Shown: positions 1-7,657, counted from the stretch's first letter. The stretch is 40,395 bases of DNA from Fimenecus sp045594885 (GCA_045594885.1 JAZNZJ010000039.1:1-40395); one strand, 5' to 3'. Numbers and translations are program-made. The notes: a model not told the origin generated them from the sequence alone.

Positions 1-420
1 CATTGTCCATATATTCTCTTTTTCAAAATAGACCTCAACACCTTTGTCTTTCAGGTTACGAACAGTTGTAAGGCTATCTACTGTGTTTCTTGCAAAACGA
101 CTGACAGACTTGGTTACAATGAGGTCTATTTTTCCATTTAAGGCATCTGCAATCATTCTTTTAAAGCCTTCTCTTCTTTTAGTGTTAAGTGCTGAAATAC
201 CTTCATCAGTATATACCTCAACAAATTCCCATTCAGGTCGGCTTTGTATGTAGTTGGTGTAATAATCCACCTGTGCCTCATAACTTGTGAACTGTTCATC
301 ACTATCAGTAGATACACGGGCATAACCTGCTACTCTTCTTTTCTTGTTTGATGCTTTAGGTGTACCTGTATGTAAATTAAGTGTAGCAGGTATTACTGTA
401 ACATTTTTAGCCGTTGCCAT
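1..420 (-). CDS. Large serine recombinase, N-terminal part (runs off left edge)
   Basis: Site-specific serine recombinase that would integrate or excise the mobile element. Only the first 140 residues are in the window; the frame stays open to base 1. The resolvase/invertase catalytic domain is visible: the YARVST motif with the likely nucleophile Ser37, then SVSRFARNT and YFEKENI, which are typical of the family. The ATG at 420 is followed by a basic leader (KKRRVAGYARVS). It overlaps the stop of the upstream recombinase gene by 14 bases, so the two are probably translationally coupled. The recombinase and zinc-ribbon domains must lie to the left. Two or three adjacent serine recombinases are common in clostridial elements. 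Confidence 0.9.
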   Translation of the reverse strand, partial: MATAKNVTVIPATLNLHTGTPKASNKKRRVAGYARVSTDSDEQFTSYEAQVDYYTNYIQSRPEWEFVEVYTDEGISALNTKRREGFKRMIADALNGKIDLIVTKSVSRFARNTVDSLTTVRNLKDKGVEVYFEKENIWTM

Positions 421-1687
421 TTTGCATTCTCCTTTCTTTTGTTTTTATTCCAGTAGCAATTCTCATTTCTTTTGTCCAACTCTCACTACGAGAACGGTCT
501 TGCCATTGTTTAACGATGCTTTCTCCATTGGTGAGTGTGATTATTAGTGTATTGTCATTATAGGCTTGTATGTCCGTTATTTTATCAATACTACCTATTT
601 CTTCAACAATGGTCATCAAAGTGGTTTCTGGTATTGCTTTTGACGGACAAGCTTTCCTTCCGTGAGTATTGTAAGTTGAACAAATCCACACGGGACCAGT
701 TTCTTTTACTTTTCTTCGATAATGTTTACCACACAATCCACAAGTGATAAGTCCTGTGAATGGATATGCATTTTTGTTGTGTGGCTTTTCAAATCTTTCT
801 GCACGTCTGGTCATTTCCATTTGTACCAAGTTGTATGTATCAATATCAATAATCGGTTCGTGAGTATTTTCTGCGAGGTATTGTGGTAATTGTCCGTGAT
901 TAACAAGAGTTCTTTTTGTCAAATGATTTTCACGGTATTTTGTCTGCAACAAAAGGTTACCAGTATAAGTGTAGTTTTTCAGAATACGTGTTACTGCACT
1001 TTGATGCCAAGTATACCCTTGTTGTGTAAGAACTCCTTCTTCGTTAAGTCTTTTCATAATTGCATTTATACCTTTACCATTAAGGTAGTCTGCATAAATT
1101 GACTTAATGATTTTTGCTTCTTCAGAAACTACAACATACTTTTCACCGTCATATCGATAACCCATCATAAAGCCACGCCAGGGTTTACCGTTTTGAAAGT
1201 TCTGTCGTACTCTCCATTTTTGATTTTCACTTGCAGAGAGACTTTCCTCTTGAGCATGTCCTGCGAGAAAACTTAATATCAGTTCACCAGTTGCATCTGT
1301 AGAGTGTATATTCTCTTCTTCAAAATACACATCAACACCTGAATCTTTCAACTCATGTACTGTCTTAAGTAGTGTTACTGTATTTCTGGCAAAACGAGAT
1401 ATGGATTTAGTTATTACCATATCAATTTTACCTTCACGACAATCTGCAAGTAGTCGTTGAAAGTTGTCACGGTTGTCCTTTGTGCCGGTTAGAGCTTCAT
1501 CTGCATACACGCCTGCATATTCCCAACCCTTATGGTTTTGGATTAGATTGCTGTAATAACTTACCTGTGCAGACAAGGAATGAAGCATTGCATCTTTTCC
1601 TGACGACACTCTTGCATATGCAGCTACCCGTTTTGGTTTTGGAATATTTGGTTTGTCAAAACGGACTTGTGTTACAATTCTTTCCAT
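407..1687 (-). CDS. Large serine recombinase (site-specific integrase)
   Basis: Complete 426-residue serine recombinase, rather short for a large serine integrase. Domains in order: resolvase catalytic domain with YARVSS (nucleophile near Ser28) and SRFARNT; recombinase DNA-binding domain (GYRYDGEKY followed by EEAKIIKSIY); and a zinc ribbon near residues 314-350 (CGLCGKHYRRK, then a second Cys pair). No long C-terminal coiled coil is apparent. The start is supported by AAAGGAG nine bases before the ATG at 1687. It is the upstream member of a tandem pair and probably acts with the neighbouring recombinase or alone on the element's att sites. Which of the two integrates the element cannot be told from sequence. 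Confidence 0.92.
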   Translation of the reverse strand: MERIVTQVRFDKPNIPKPKRVAAYARVSSGKDAMLHSLSAQVSYYSNLIQNHKGWEYAGVYADEALTGTKDNRDNFQRLLADCREGKIDMVITKSISRFARNTVTLLKTVHELKDSGVDVYFEEENIHSTDATGELILSFLAGHAQEESLSASENQKWRVRQNFQNGKPWRGFMMGYRYDGEKYVVVSEEAKIIKSIYADYLNGKGINAIMKRLNEEGVLTQQGYTWHQSAVTRILKNYTYTGNLLLQTKYRENHLTKRTLVNHGQLPQYLAENTHEPIIDIDTYNLVQMEMTRRAERFEKPHNKNAYPFTGLITCGLCGKHYRRKVKETGPVWICSTYNTHGRKACPSKAIPETTLMTIVEEIGSIDKITDIQAYNDNTLIITLTNGESIVKQWQDRSRSESWTKEMRIATGIKTKERRMQNGNG

Positions 1688-1748
1688 TATTGATATCTCC
1701 TTTGTATCATTTAGGGTTACTATATATTTGCTCTAACCGGCATATATA

Positions 1749-1976
1749 TCAAGTGTTTTCTGCAAATATACTGTTAGAAGATAAGCCGTATTTTTTGTTC
1801 AACATTGTGCATATTTTTCTGTATTCACTTTCATTAAAAGTACCACTATCAGCCATATTCTTCATAAGTGCAAGTGAAGTACGATAATGCATCATATTCA
1901 CAAAGTCATATTTATCACTTGTTTCTGGCTTCAACATAACAGGCTCTGCAACAGTACTTTCTGTTTTTATTTCCAT
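1749..1976 (-). CDS. Small SHOCT-like domain protein
   Basis: A 75-residue acidic protein. Its C-terminal half (YRTSLALMKNMADSGTFNES, then EYRKICTMLNKKYGLS) resembles the short SHOCT-like helical module found in small proteins beside clostridial serine recombinases. Its function is unknown; a role in excision or regulation is inferred only from position. I chose the ATG at 1976 rather than the in-frame ATG at 1997 because the latter lies within the ribosome binding site GGGGAGGTG of the former. The gene starts inside the 3' end of the HTH/zinc-finger gene, a 62-base overlap in another frame, which suggests coupled expression. Confidence 0.7.
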   Translation of the reverse strand: MEIKTESTVAEPVMLKPETSDKYDFVNMMHYRTSLALMKNMADSGTFNESEYRKICTMLNKKYGLSSNSIFAENT

Positions 1977-2286
1977 AACTCTTAAACACCTCCCCACAGT
2001 TTTTGCAAGTCAATGTATAGAAGGACTTTCTGTTCACATCGTCCTGATGAGTATTCCACCACTGCATACGACAGGCATCAGAACAGAATTTCTTCTTTCC
2101 GTTATCTTTAGTCTGTAACATTTGCTCACCACAGTTCTGACAGATTTTCACATTCGGTATTTCAGGATGACGGTGGATATATGAACGAATGGTACTGGCA
2201 GGTTTACCGATAATTGTAGCAATAGTTGCTGCGCTATATCCTTTTAATCTCATACTATTGATTCTGTTTTCTTCCTGTATCTTCAT
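1915..2286 (-). CDS. HTH and double zinc-finger DNA-binding protein
   Basis: A 123-residue protein. Residues 1-45 form a recombinase- or sigma-like helix-turn-helix (MRLKGYSAATIATIIGKPAS, then TIRSYI). Two Cys4 zinc fingers follow: C-x2-C with FCSDAC, then TCKNCG with YCCRAC. The ribosome binding site GAAGGGAGG precedes the ATG. It resembles the small regulators next to serine recombinases in clostridial integrative elements and may control the recombinase operon or act as an excision factor. That role is inference from architecture and position. The gene heads an apparent operon: HTH-zinc protein, SHOCT-like protein, recombinase, recombinase. Confidence 0.78.
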   Translation of the reverse strand: MKIQEENRINSMRLKGYSAATIATIIGKPASTIRSYIHRHPEIPNVKICQNCGEQMLQTKDNGKKKFCSDACRMQWWNTHQDDVNRKSFYTLTCKNCGEVFKSYGNKNRKYCCRACYVEARNK

Positions 2287-2588
2287 ATTTTTCCTCCCTT
2301 CATAAAAACTTTTTAGGATAAAATTTATGTAAAAGTTTTAATAAGTTTCTTTAAACCGTTGACACGCAAGGGTTTGTGAGAGCCTATTCCCGTAAAAACT
2401 TTTGCGAAAATTTACACGGACCCCTGCGCCGCTGTCCTGATACTATAGTTGTAGAGATAATTACTTCCCCACCCCCTAGAGCATTTTTATCTATGGGGTA
2501 GACTGTGGCAAGTAAAATAGTAAATGCTTATAAAGAATAAAATATATTTTTAACTAAAAAACTTGCCACATCTTACCCCGTAACATTA
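2287..2588. other. Intergenic region with dyad symmetry between replication and integration modules
   Basis: About 300 bases with no gene. It separates the 3' end of the primase/helicase gene from the 5' end of the HTH/zinc-finger gene, both on the minus strand. It contains a GC-richer stretch (about 2355-2450) unlike the AT-rich flanks, with an imperfect dyad around 2390-2420 (GTAAA/TTTAC arms), and a long inverted repeat at 2495-2579 listed separately. A promoter for the recombinase operon is expected here, but I could not find a convincing -35/-10 pair. Confidence 0.5.
2495..2579. repeat. 19-bp imperfect inverted repeat with AT-rich 47-base loop
   Basis: Left arm 2495-2513 contains GGGGTA and GTGGCAAGT. 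Right arm 2561-2579 contains ACTTGCCAC and TACCCC. Sixteen of 19 positions pair, and the loop of 47 bases is almost pure A/T. It lies just past the stop of the primase/helicase gene. There is no U tract after the right arm on either strand, so it does not look like a simple terminator. A replication or transfer origin, or a protein-binding dyad, is possible. Confidence 0.6.
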
Positions 2589-4880
2589 TTACAGAAAGTC
2601 ATTCTTGTCTATCAACTCATATCCAATAAGCATTGTAGTCTTTTCTTCTTTGGTACCAGTTGGTCGTTTTTTCTTAACCATCGCAAATTTTTTGATGGCT
2701 TCATTTAACTTTTGTGCACTTTCTGCATGATAACCATTGGAATAACACCACTCACGAAAGGCTTGATACACTTTAGATGTTCGTACTTCAACCTGTGGAT
2801 TTTTAATAAGACACTCTTCAAAAAAGCGTTTGACCTTATCGCAGTCATTGTTAAAGTCTTCTGTGGCTTTGGTAACTGTTTTTGGTGGAAGTAGTCCTTC
2901 TTTTTCAAGAAGAATATATCCTTGGATTAACCAGTTCAATATTGCACTTTGGACTTCAGGCTTTGCAAATTCTGTTTTAAGAGTGATGTCCTGCTCACAA
3001 GGTTCAAAATGTCTATCAAATGGAATTATGAAAATACGGTTGCTTGAGAACAAGGTCATATCAGTAATGACCGGTAAGTAATTTGTGTTTACATAGATTT
3101 TGAACTGCGACTTGAAATCAAATGAGTTCTCGTGAAGGAAACGAGCATTCAGAGTATCATTACCTGTCATACTTTTAATCTGTGCTGCATTCAACAACAT
3201 ACCCTTCGGTGGCTCGGAGATGTTTGCAAATCTGATTCCTGCAAGTCTAGCAATATCCTCACTTGGTGCTTGGCTATTGGTATTTTGTTTTACAGCGATG
3301 GTTTCAGGTTTTACAGAATTACCATAGTCACCCATAACACCGAGTATGCTTTCCATAAGTGTGCCTTTACCATTTCTGGTGGTCGCACCATAAAGGAAAA
3401 ACATACATTCATATTTCGTGTCACCGGTTAAGGCATAACCCAATACCTTCTGCAGAAACCTTGCCTTTTCTTCATCATTACTCATAACTTCAGTAATGAA
3501 TGAATCGAAACGTTCATTTGTTGCAATAGGGTCATAAACTACAGGAGATATCTTTGTTAAGAAATCACTTGGATTATGCTCATAAAAAGTCATTGTTTTA
3601 AGGTCCAATGTACCATTCGCACAGTTGAATAAGTATGGATTAGTATCAAACTGAGACATGCTCAAAGGATAGATACTTCTAGCATCTTTTATGAGAATCT
3701 CTCTATTTCTTCTCGCACTCCATTTGTTATAGTACTTAACATATTCAATACGTTTGTGCTCGTCCGTTATATTGATAGCATAGCTTATCAAGGCGTCAGC
3801 CAACTCTTTACATAACTCCATGGTTTTTAAGGATTCTAAATCCTCACACCAGTGGCTACCATCAAAGTAGAACCATTTCTTGCGTTCAGGTACATATCTT
3901 ACTTTGTCTTTAAACACATCTGCAAAGAGTCTACCATTACCACTATCCGACCAATTGTATCTATCTCGGTCTTCAGGATGAAATTCTGTTAGGTCAAGGA
4001 TACCATCATACTTAACACCTACGGGAGTATAGAATGCTGTCGCATTTGCTACCGCCTTGTTAAGTGTAATTTCACCATAAGTGCTACCACTTTGTGCTCT
4101 GTCCCACTTATCACGCATAAGCCCAGACTTCCTAAAAAGCCTGTCCATCTGTTCAATGTCACCATTACTCCAGAATGCTAAATATGAAGCAAGGGACATA
4201 TCTGCTTCGCTATGTGATTTGCCTTCAGGAATTTCACCAGCCATTAAACTCTGAAATTTAAATCCATTTTTTGCATTAGAAGCTTTTTCAATCACTTCTT
4301 CATCAGTAAGAAAACTAACACGGTTGGACTCAACCTTGGATTTCACAACGCTTGGTCGTTTCATATATGTATTGAGAACTTCCTCAAGTGCAGTATGGCT
4401 GTTTGCTATACCGTAATCATTTATTTGATTACCTGTAAGCGTAACAAATTTACTTGTTGTACCTGATACATATATTTCAAGTTTAATGTGTTTATTGTGA
4501 ATGTAATAGACGCTCTCATCATAGTTGAAATCATCAACCTTGAAGATAATTCGAACCCCGGTGCCAGACGGACTTAATTCTGTATAGGATTTCATTGTGT
4601 TGATGATGTCAGTTGCCATTTCATTTGGTACACCATCTTCAACGCAGTGGTCAATGTCAATAGCACTGTAGCCATTAAACACACCTATACCGATACCTGA
4701 ATACTTATCCACCAATTCACTTACCGAGTTGAAACTTGAAAAGTCAGTTATTAAATTTGGTCGAGCCTTTTTACCATCTATTTTGTATGGAACTTTGGTT
4801 TTCTTACCATCACGTTCTTCATACATCCATAGGCAAAATAAGGCTTCATCTTTTAATTGTTCTGGGATTCTTTCATACAT
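2589..4880 (-). CDS. Phage/plasmid-type primase-helicase (PrimPol plus D5/SF3 helicase)
   Basis: Replication protein of about 763 residues, predicted to prime and unwind the element's DNA. The N-terminal domain (about 1-170) looks like the primase-polymerase of P4/NrS-1-type proteins: CLWMYEERDGKKTKVPY, an acidic DIDHC motif near residues 75-79, and SPSGTGVRI. A middle linker and D5_N-like region follows. The C-terminal SF3 helicase has a Walker A loop, GATTRNGKGT, near residue 500, and a downstream YVNTNYLP segment typical of the family. I chose the ATG at 4880 because AAGGAG lies eight bases upstream; the in-frame GTG at 4889 overlaps that site. It follows a 36-codon leader ORF. An autonomously replicating excised form of the element is likely. 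Confidence 0.9.
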   Translation of the reverse strand: MYERIPEQLKDEALFCLWMYEERDGKKTKVPYKIDGKKARPNLITDFSSFNSVSELVDKYSGIGIGVFNGYSAIDIDHCVEDGVPNEMATDIINTMKSYTELSPSGTGVRIIFKVDDFNYDESVYYIHNKHIKLEIYVSGTTSKFVTLTGNQINDYGIANSHTALEEVLNTYMKRPSVVKSKVESNRVSFLTDEEVIEKASNAKNGFKFQSLMAGEIPEGKSHSEADMSLASYLAFWSNGDIEQMDRLFRKSGLMRDKWDRAQSGSTYGEITLNKAVANATAFYTPVGVKYDGILDLTEFHPEDRDRYNWSDSGNGRLFADVFKDKVRYVPERKKWFYFDGSHWCEDLESLKTMELCKELADALISYAINITDEHKRIEYVKYYNKWSARRNREILIKDARSIYPLSMSQFDTNPYLFNCANGTLDLKTMTFYEHNPSDFLTKISPVVYDPIATNERFDSFITEVMSNDEEKARFLQKVLGYALTGDTKYECMFFLYGATTRNGKGTLMESILGVMGDYGNSVKPETIAVKQNTNSQAPSEDIARLAGIRFANISEPPKGMLLNAAQIKSMTGNDTLNARFLHENSFDFKSQFKIYVNTNYLPVITDMTLFSSNRIFIIPFDRHFEPCEQDITLKTEFAKPEVQSAILNWLIQGYILLEKEGLLPPKTVTKATEDFNNDCDKVKRFFEECLIKNPQVEVRTSKVYQAFREWCYSNGYHAESAQKLNEAIKKFAMVKKKRPTGTKEEKTTMLIGYELIDKNDFL

Positions 4881-4885
4881 TTTTA

Positions 4886-4996
4886 TCACTCCTTAATAGC
4901 TAAATTTGTTTGTAGCATTTCTTCATCCCCTTTACATTTGAAATAAAGTATAGAGTATTGAATTTTTATCAGCTCCTTTCTAATTGGTTTATGCAT
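4886..4996 (-). CDS. 36-residue leader ORF coupled to the primase gene
   Basis: Small ORF beginning MHKPIRKELIKIQYS and ending LQTNLAIKE, with a strong AAAAGGAG nine bases before its ATG. Its TGA (4886-4888) lies within the ribosome binding region of the primase, five bases before that ATG, so ribosomes finishing here could reinitiate on the primase. A 28-base sequence including the ribosome binding site (AGGAG, T/CTGATAAAAA) occurs at 4996-5023 and again at 4963-4990 inside the ORF, with a diverged third copy at 4881-4906 serving the primase. The ORF may therefore have arisen by duplication of the ribosome binding region. It could be a regulatory leader or a small basic protein; I recognise no homologue. 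Confidence 0.5.
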   Translation of the reverse strand: MHKPIRKELIKIQYSILYFKCKGDEEMLQTNLAIKE

Positions 4997-5045
4997 TTTT
5001 TATCAACTCCTTTTTAGTTGGATTTGAGAGTGTATTTTTTAGTCC

Positions 5046-5713
5046 CTCACTATTAGGACACGAGAAGTGCCAAAATGCACCCTTTTTTAGAAAAATTCTT
5101 TTAAAAATTTAAAGTCTCTTTTTTCTGTTTATGGTGAGTCTGTAAAAATAGCTCTCACTATAAGGCCACGAGAAAGCCAAAATATAAGCCTTTTTTAAAA
5201 ATGTTTACAAAAAATTCACATTTTCGTCTTTCTGTAATAATGATGCCTTATAAAAAATACCCTTCACTATTAGGACATGAGAAGTGTCAAAATATGCGGT
5301 TTTTCAGAAAAATTCTTTTAAAAACTTTAAAATTCTTTTTTTGTTATGGTGAGTCTGTAAAAATAGTTCTCACTATAAGGCCACGAGAAAGCCAAAATGT
5401 GAGGGTTTTTCAAAAATGTTTACAAAAATTCACATTTTCGTGTTTCTGCAACAACGAGTCCTAAAAAACACCCTTCACTATTAGCTCACGGAAAAGACAA
5501 AATATGACCCCCTTTTAGAAAAATTCTATAAAAAATTTTCAAATTCTTCTTTGTATGATGATGCGTCCGTAAAAATACCTCTCACTATATAGCCACGAGA
5601 AACACCAAATTTAAGCCCCTTTTTAGAAATTTTCATCAAAAAAATCCGTGACATAATATGAGTAAGAGAAAAAGACCTCTCACTATATAGTCACGGGAAG
5701 TGTCAAAATATGC
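5046..5713. repeat. Seven-unit iteron-like array, period about 107 bp, alternating A/B units
   Basis: Seven copies of a core reading approximately CTCACTATWAGGCCACGAGAA begin at 5046, 5154, 5263, 5369, 5474, 5581 and 5679 (spacings 108, 109, 106, 105, 107 and 98). The units alternate. Type A (first, third, fifth, seventh) reads TTCACTATTAG or similar, usually with GAAGTGTCAAAAT; type B (second, fourth, sixth) reads CTCACTATAAGGCC with GAAAGCCAAAAT. The higher-order period is therefore about 215 bp. AT-rich spacers between cores are themselves similar (for example ATGGTGAGTCTGTAAAAATA before units 2 and 4). GTGAG before some cores can pair with the core's CTCAC. The array sits directly upstream of the primase/helicase leader, as expected of an iteron-type replication origin. 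No credible gene lies within it. Confidence 0.8.
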
Positions 5714-5818
5714 GGTTTTTCTGAAAAATTCTTTTAAAAATATTTTTATACTCATTTTCAATCAGGTTCACAGCAGTAATATCACCCACAAAAATACACA
5801 AATTGTATCACTAAAGAT

Positions 5819-5863
5819 TGTGTACTTTACACCTTAAAATTGTCTGGATATATGTGTACTTTA
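5819..5863 (+). promoter_or_regulatory. 11-bp direct repeat upstream of the amidoligase gene
   Basis: TGTGTACTTTA occurs at 5819-5829 and 5853-5863, 34 bases apart, between the repeat array and the amidoligase start at 5909. Paired direct repeats this close to a start look like an operator, but I see no clear promoter pair and no cognate regulator. Confidence 0.35.
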
Positions 5864-5908
5864 GAGGTAATATGTCACTACCAAAAGACAAGAAAGAGGT
5901 ACACAGAA

Positions 5909-6814
5909 ATGTTAAAAGCAAAATTTGGTATTGAGATTGAGTTCACAGGCATTACAAGAACAAAGGCAGCTGAGATTATGGCAAATCACTTTGATAATTC
6001 ATTTACAAGTGATAGCGGTTTTTACGACAAGAAAACAGTTGTTGATAACATCGGCAGAAAATGGACAGTAATGTATGACGGTAGCATTAAACCTTTGAAG
6101 AAAGTTGATGGAGTAAAAATTCACGCTTCTGACCTTTACAAATGTGAGTTGGTTACACCAGTATTAACCTACCGAGAAGATATTGAATGCTTACAGGAGC
6201 TCATCAGAAAACTCCGTAAAGGTGGAGCATTTGTTGATGAGGGTTCTTGTGGCATTCATATCCACCTTGATGGAGCAGACCATACACCAAGGTCAATTAG
6301 AAATTTCATAAACATAATTGCATCAAAGAATGACCTTCTTTACAAGAGCCTTCAAATTGGTGAGGCAAGAACAAAATGGTGCAAGAAGATGGACACACAA
6401 TTAGTTGAAACAATAAATAGGAAAAAGCCTGCAACCTTTTCTCAAATCGAGAACATTTGGTATGCAGGCTTTTGTGAATCTAGGAACACTCATTACCATA
6501 AAAGCAGATATCATTTTTTAAACTTACACAGTTTCTTCCACGGTAACCACACAGTAGAGTTAAGAGGATTTAACAGTACACTTCACGCAGGCAAGATAAG
6601 AAGTTACATAGTTTTAGCATTAGCACTTAACCATCAAGCATTAACACAACAGAAAGCAAGTACAAAGAAAAACCAAACCGAAAATGAAAAGTTTGCAATG
6701 AGAACATACCTTAACAGAATCGGCTTGGTTGGTGATGAATTCAAGAACTGCAGAGAACACCTTTGTAAACACCTTAATGGTTCAGCAGCTTGGAGAAATG
6801 GTACGGTGGCTTAA
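5909..6814 (+). CDS. Amidoligase family protein (GS-like COOH-NH2 ligase)
   Basis: Predicted ATP-dependent ligase of about 301 residues that forms amide bonds between a carboxylate and an amine; it belongs to the amidoligase (Amidoligase_2) family with a glutamine-synthetase-like fold. Family motifs: FGIEIEF at residues 6-12 (metal-binding acidic residues E9 and E11), CELVTPVL, SCGIHIHLDG around 113-122 and VELRGFNSTLH near 216. I moved the start from an upstream in-frame ATG to 5909, where AAAGAGG lies ten bases ahead and the protein begins just before the conserved FGIEIEF. The next gene is a gamma-glutamylcyclotransferase-like protein, a recurrent partner of amidoligases, so they may build and remove gamma-glutamyl-type amides. 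The substrate is unknown. Confidence 0.88.
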   Translation: MLKAKFGIEIEFTGITRTKAAEIMANHFDNSFTSDSGFYDKKTVVDNIGRKWTVMYDGSIKPLKKVDGVKIHASDLYKCELVTPVLTYREDIECLQELIRKLRKGGAFVDEGSCGIHIHLDGADHTPRSIRNFINIIASKNDLLYKSLQIGEARTKWCKKMDTQLVETINRKKPATFSQIENIWYAGFCESRNTHYHKSRYHFLNLHSFFHGNHTVELRGFNSTLHAGKIRSYIVLALALNHQALTQQKASTKKNQTENEKFAMRTYLNRIGLVGDEFKNCREHLCKHLNGSAAWRNGTVA

Positions 6815-6859
6815 AAACCACCTACCTAAATATATTTTTTATTAAGAGAGGAACTTTTT

Positions 6860-7297
6860 ATGTCAAAACTTTATTTAGCTTATGGTTCAAACCTGAACCT
6901 ACAACAAATGGCTTACAGATGCCCTACAGCAAGAGTTGTAGCAACGACCTATCTGGAACACTACAAGCTCACATTCCGTGGTCACAACGGAAATGCAGTT
7001 GCAACAGTTGAACCATCAGAAAACGACCGAGTACCTGTTATGATTTGGGAAATCTTTGACAAAGATGAAGAAAGCCTTGATATTTACGAGGGCTATCCAC
7101 GACTTTACAGAAAAGAGTATGTAACAGTTAAAATCAATAACAGAAAAACACAAGTTATGATGTATGTTATGAATCCCGGCAGACCACTTGGAAAGCCAAG
7201 TGCCTATTACTACTCCACCATCCTACAAGGCTATCGTACAGCCCACTTTGACCCTACATACCTGAAAGAAGGTGTAATGAGGTCTGTGGTAAAATAA
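6860..7297 (+). CDS. Gamma-glutamylcyclotransferase (AIG2/GGCT-fold) protein
   Basis: A 145-residue GGCT/AIG2-like protein. It has the substrate-loop motif YGSNL at residues 8-12 and the conserved glutamate of YEGYPRLY at residue 77, equivalent to the catalytic Glu of GGCT enzymes. Members release 5-oxoproline from gamma-glutamyl amines or peptides. It starts 46 bases after the amidoligase stop, with AGAGAGGA before its ATG, and the pair ends at a strong terminator, so they form a two-gene operon. In published comparative genomics such pairs are predicted to modify peptides or amines. Here it probably trims or edits the product of the neighbouring ligase; that is inference. Confidence 0.88.
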   Translation: MSKLYLAYGSNLNLQQMAYRCPTARVVATTYLEHYKLTFRGHNGNAVATVEPSENDRVPVMIWEIFDKDEESLDIYEGYPRLYRKEYVTVKINNRKTQVMMYVMNPGRPLGKPSAYYYSTILQGYRTAHFDPTYLKEGVMRSVVK

Positions 7298-7301
7298 TGG
7301 C

Positions 7302-7352
7302 AAAATGCCCATAAGGTTAGATGAATGTTTCTAACTTCATGGGCATTTTTTG
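7302..7352. terminator. Rho-independent terminator after the GGCT gene, probably bidirectional
   Basis: ATGCCCAT at 7305-7312 pairs perfectly with ATGGGCAT at 7339-7346. Flanking A and T runs extend the stem, and an inner AAGGTTAG/CTAACTT stem strengthens it. Six Ts follow on the plus strand. It lies between the GGCT gene and a convergent minus-strand gene. Confidence 0.85.
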
Positions 7353-7363
7353 TGTTATTTGTT

Positions 7364-7651
7364 TTATTTATCTTTAAAATTTTTAGAGTCAGTGAGAAAG
7401 GATTCAGCAATTATTTTGATGCCAAGTTTTATACCTTGAATGAAAGCTTCTTCCTCTGCAATACTGGTCATTTCAGTAACACAATCCTTATACTTTTCAA
7501 ATATAACTTTTTGCTCTTTTGAGAGTGTTGTTATTAACTTTTCTTCATTTCGGACAGACAAGTTTATTAGTTTGGAGTATTCACTTCCACGCTTTATATC
7601 TTTATCTGCTGGGAATATGTTTCCATAATACAGTTTTTCTAATGTTGTCAT
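7364..7651 (-). CDS. DUF6809-like small helical protein
   Basis: A 95-residue protein resembling the uncharacterised DUF6809 family of Firmicutes: MTTLEKLYYGNIFP at the start, a central amphipathic helix (NEEKLITTLSKEQKVIFEKY) and a final FIQGIKLGIKIIAE. Many members sit on integrative elements; function is unknown. The ribosome binding site AAAGGAG is seven bases from the ATG at 7651. It is convergent with the GGCT gene across a shared terminator. Its promoter region carries a 10-bp inverted repeat (listed separately). It is the last intact gene of the element-like region before the scar. Confidence 0.72.
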   Translation of the reverse strand: MTTLEKLYYGNIFPADKDIKRGSEYSKLINLSVRNEEKLITTLSKEQKVIFEKYKDCVTEMTSIAEEEAFIQGIKLGIKIIAESFLTDSKNFKDK

Positions 7652-7657
7652 AAAAAA

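Noticed and set aside
1690..1748. Dyad GGTTA/TAACC upstream of the recombinase as an operator
   Set aside because: Only five bases pair and they are AT-rich; not distinguishable from chance.
5201..5464. 87-codon ORF inside the repeat array
   Set aside because: It runs across repeat units, is low in complexity, has no ribosome binding site and no recognisable family.
5046..5713. CRISPR array
   Set aside because: Repeats recur every 98-109 bases, differ from each other, alternate between two types, and the spacers are related to each other. No cas genes are present.
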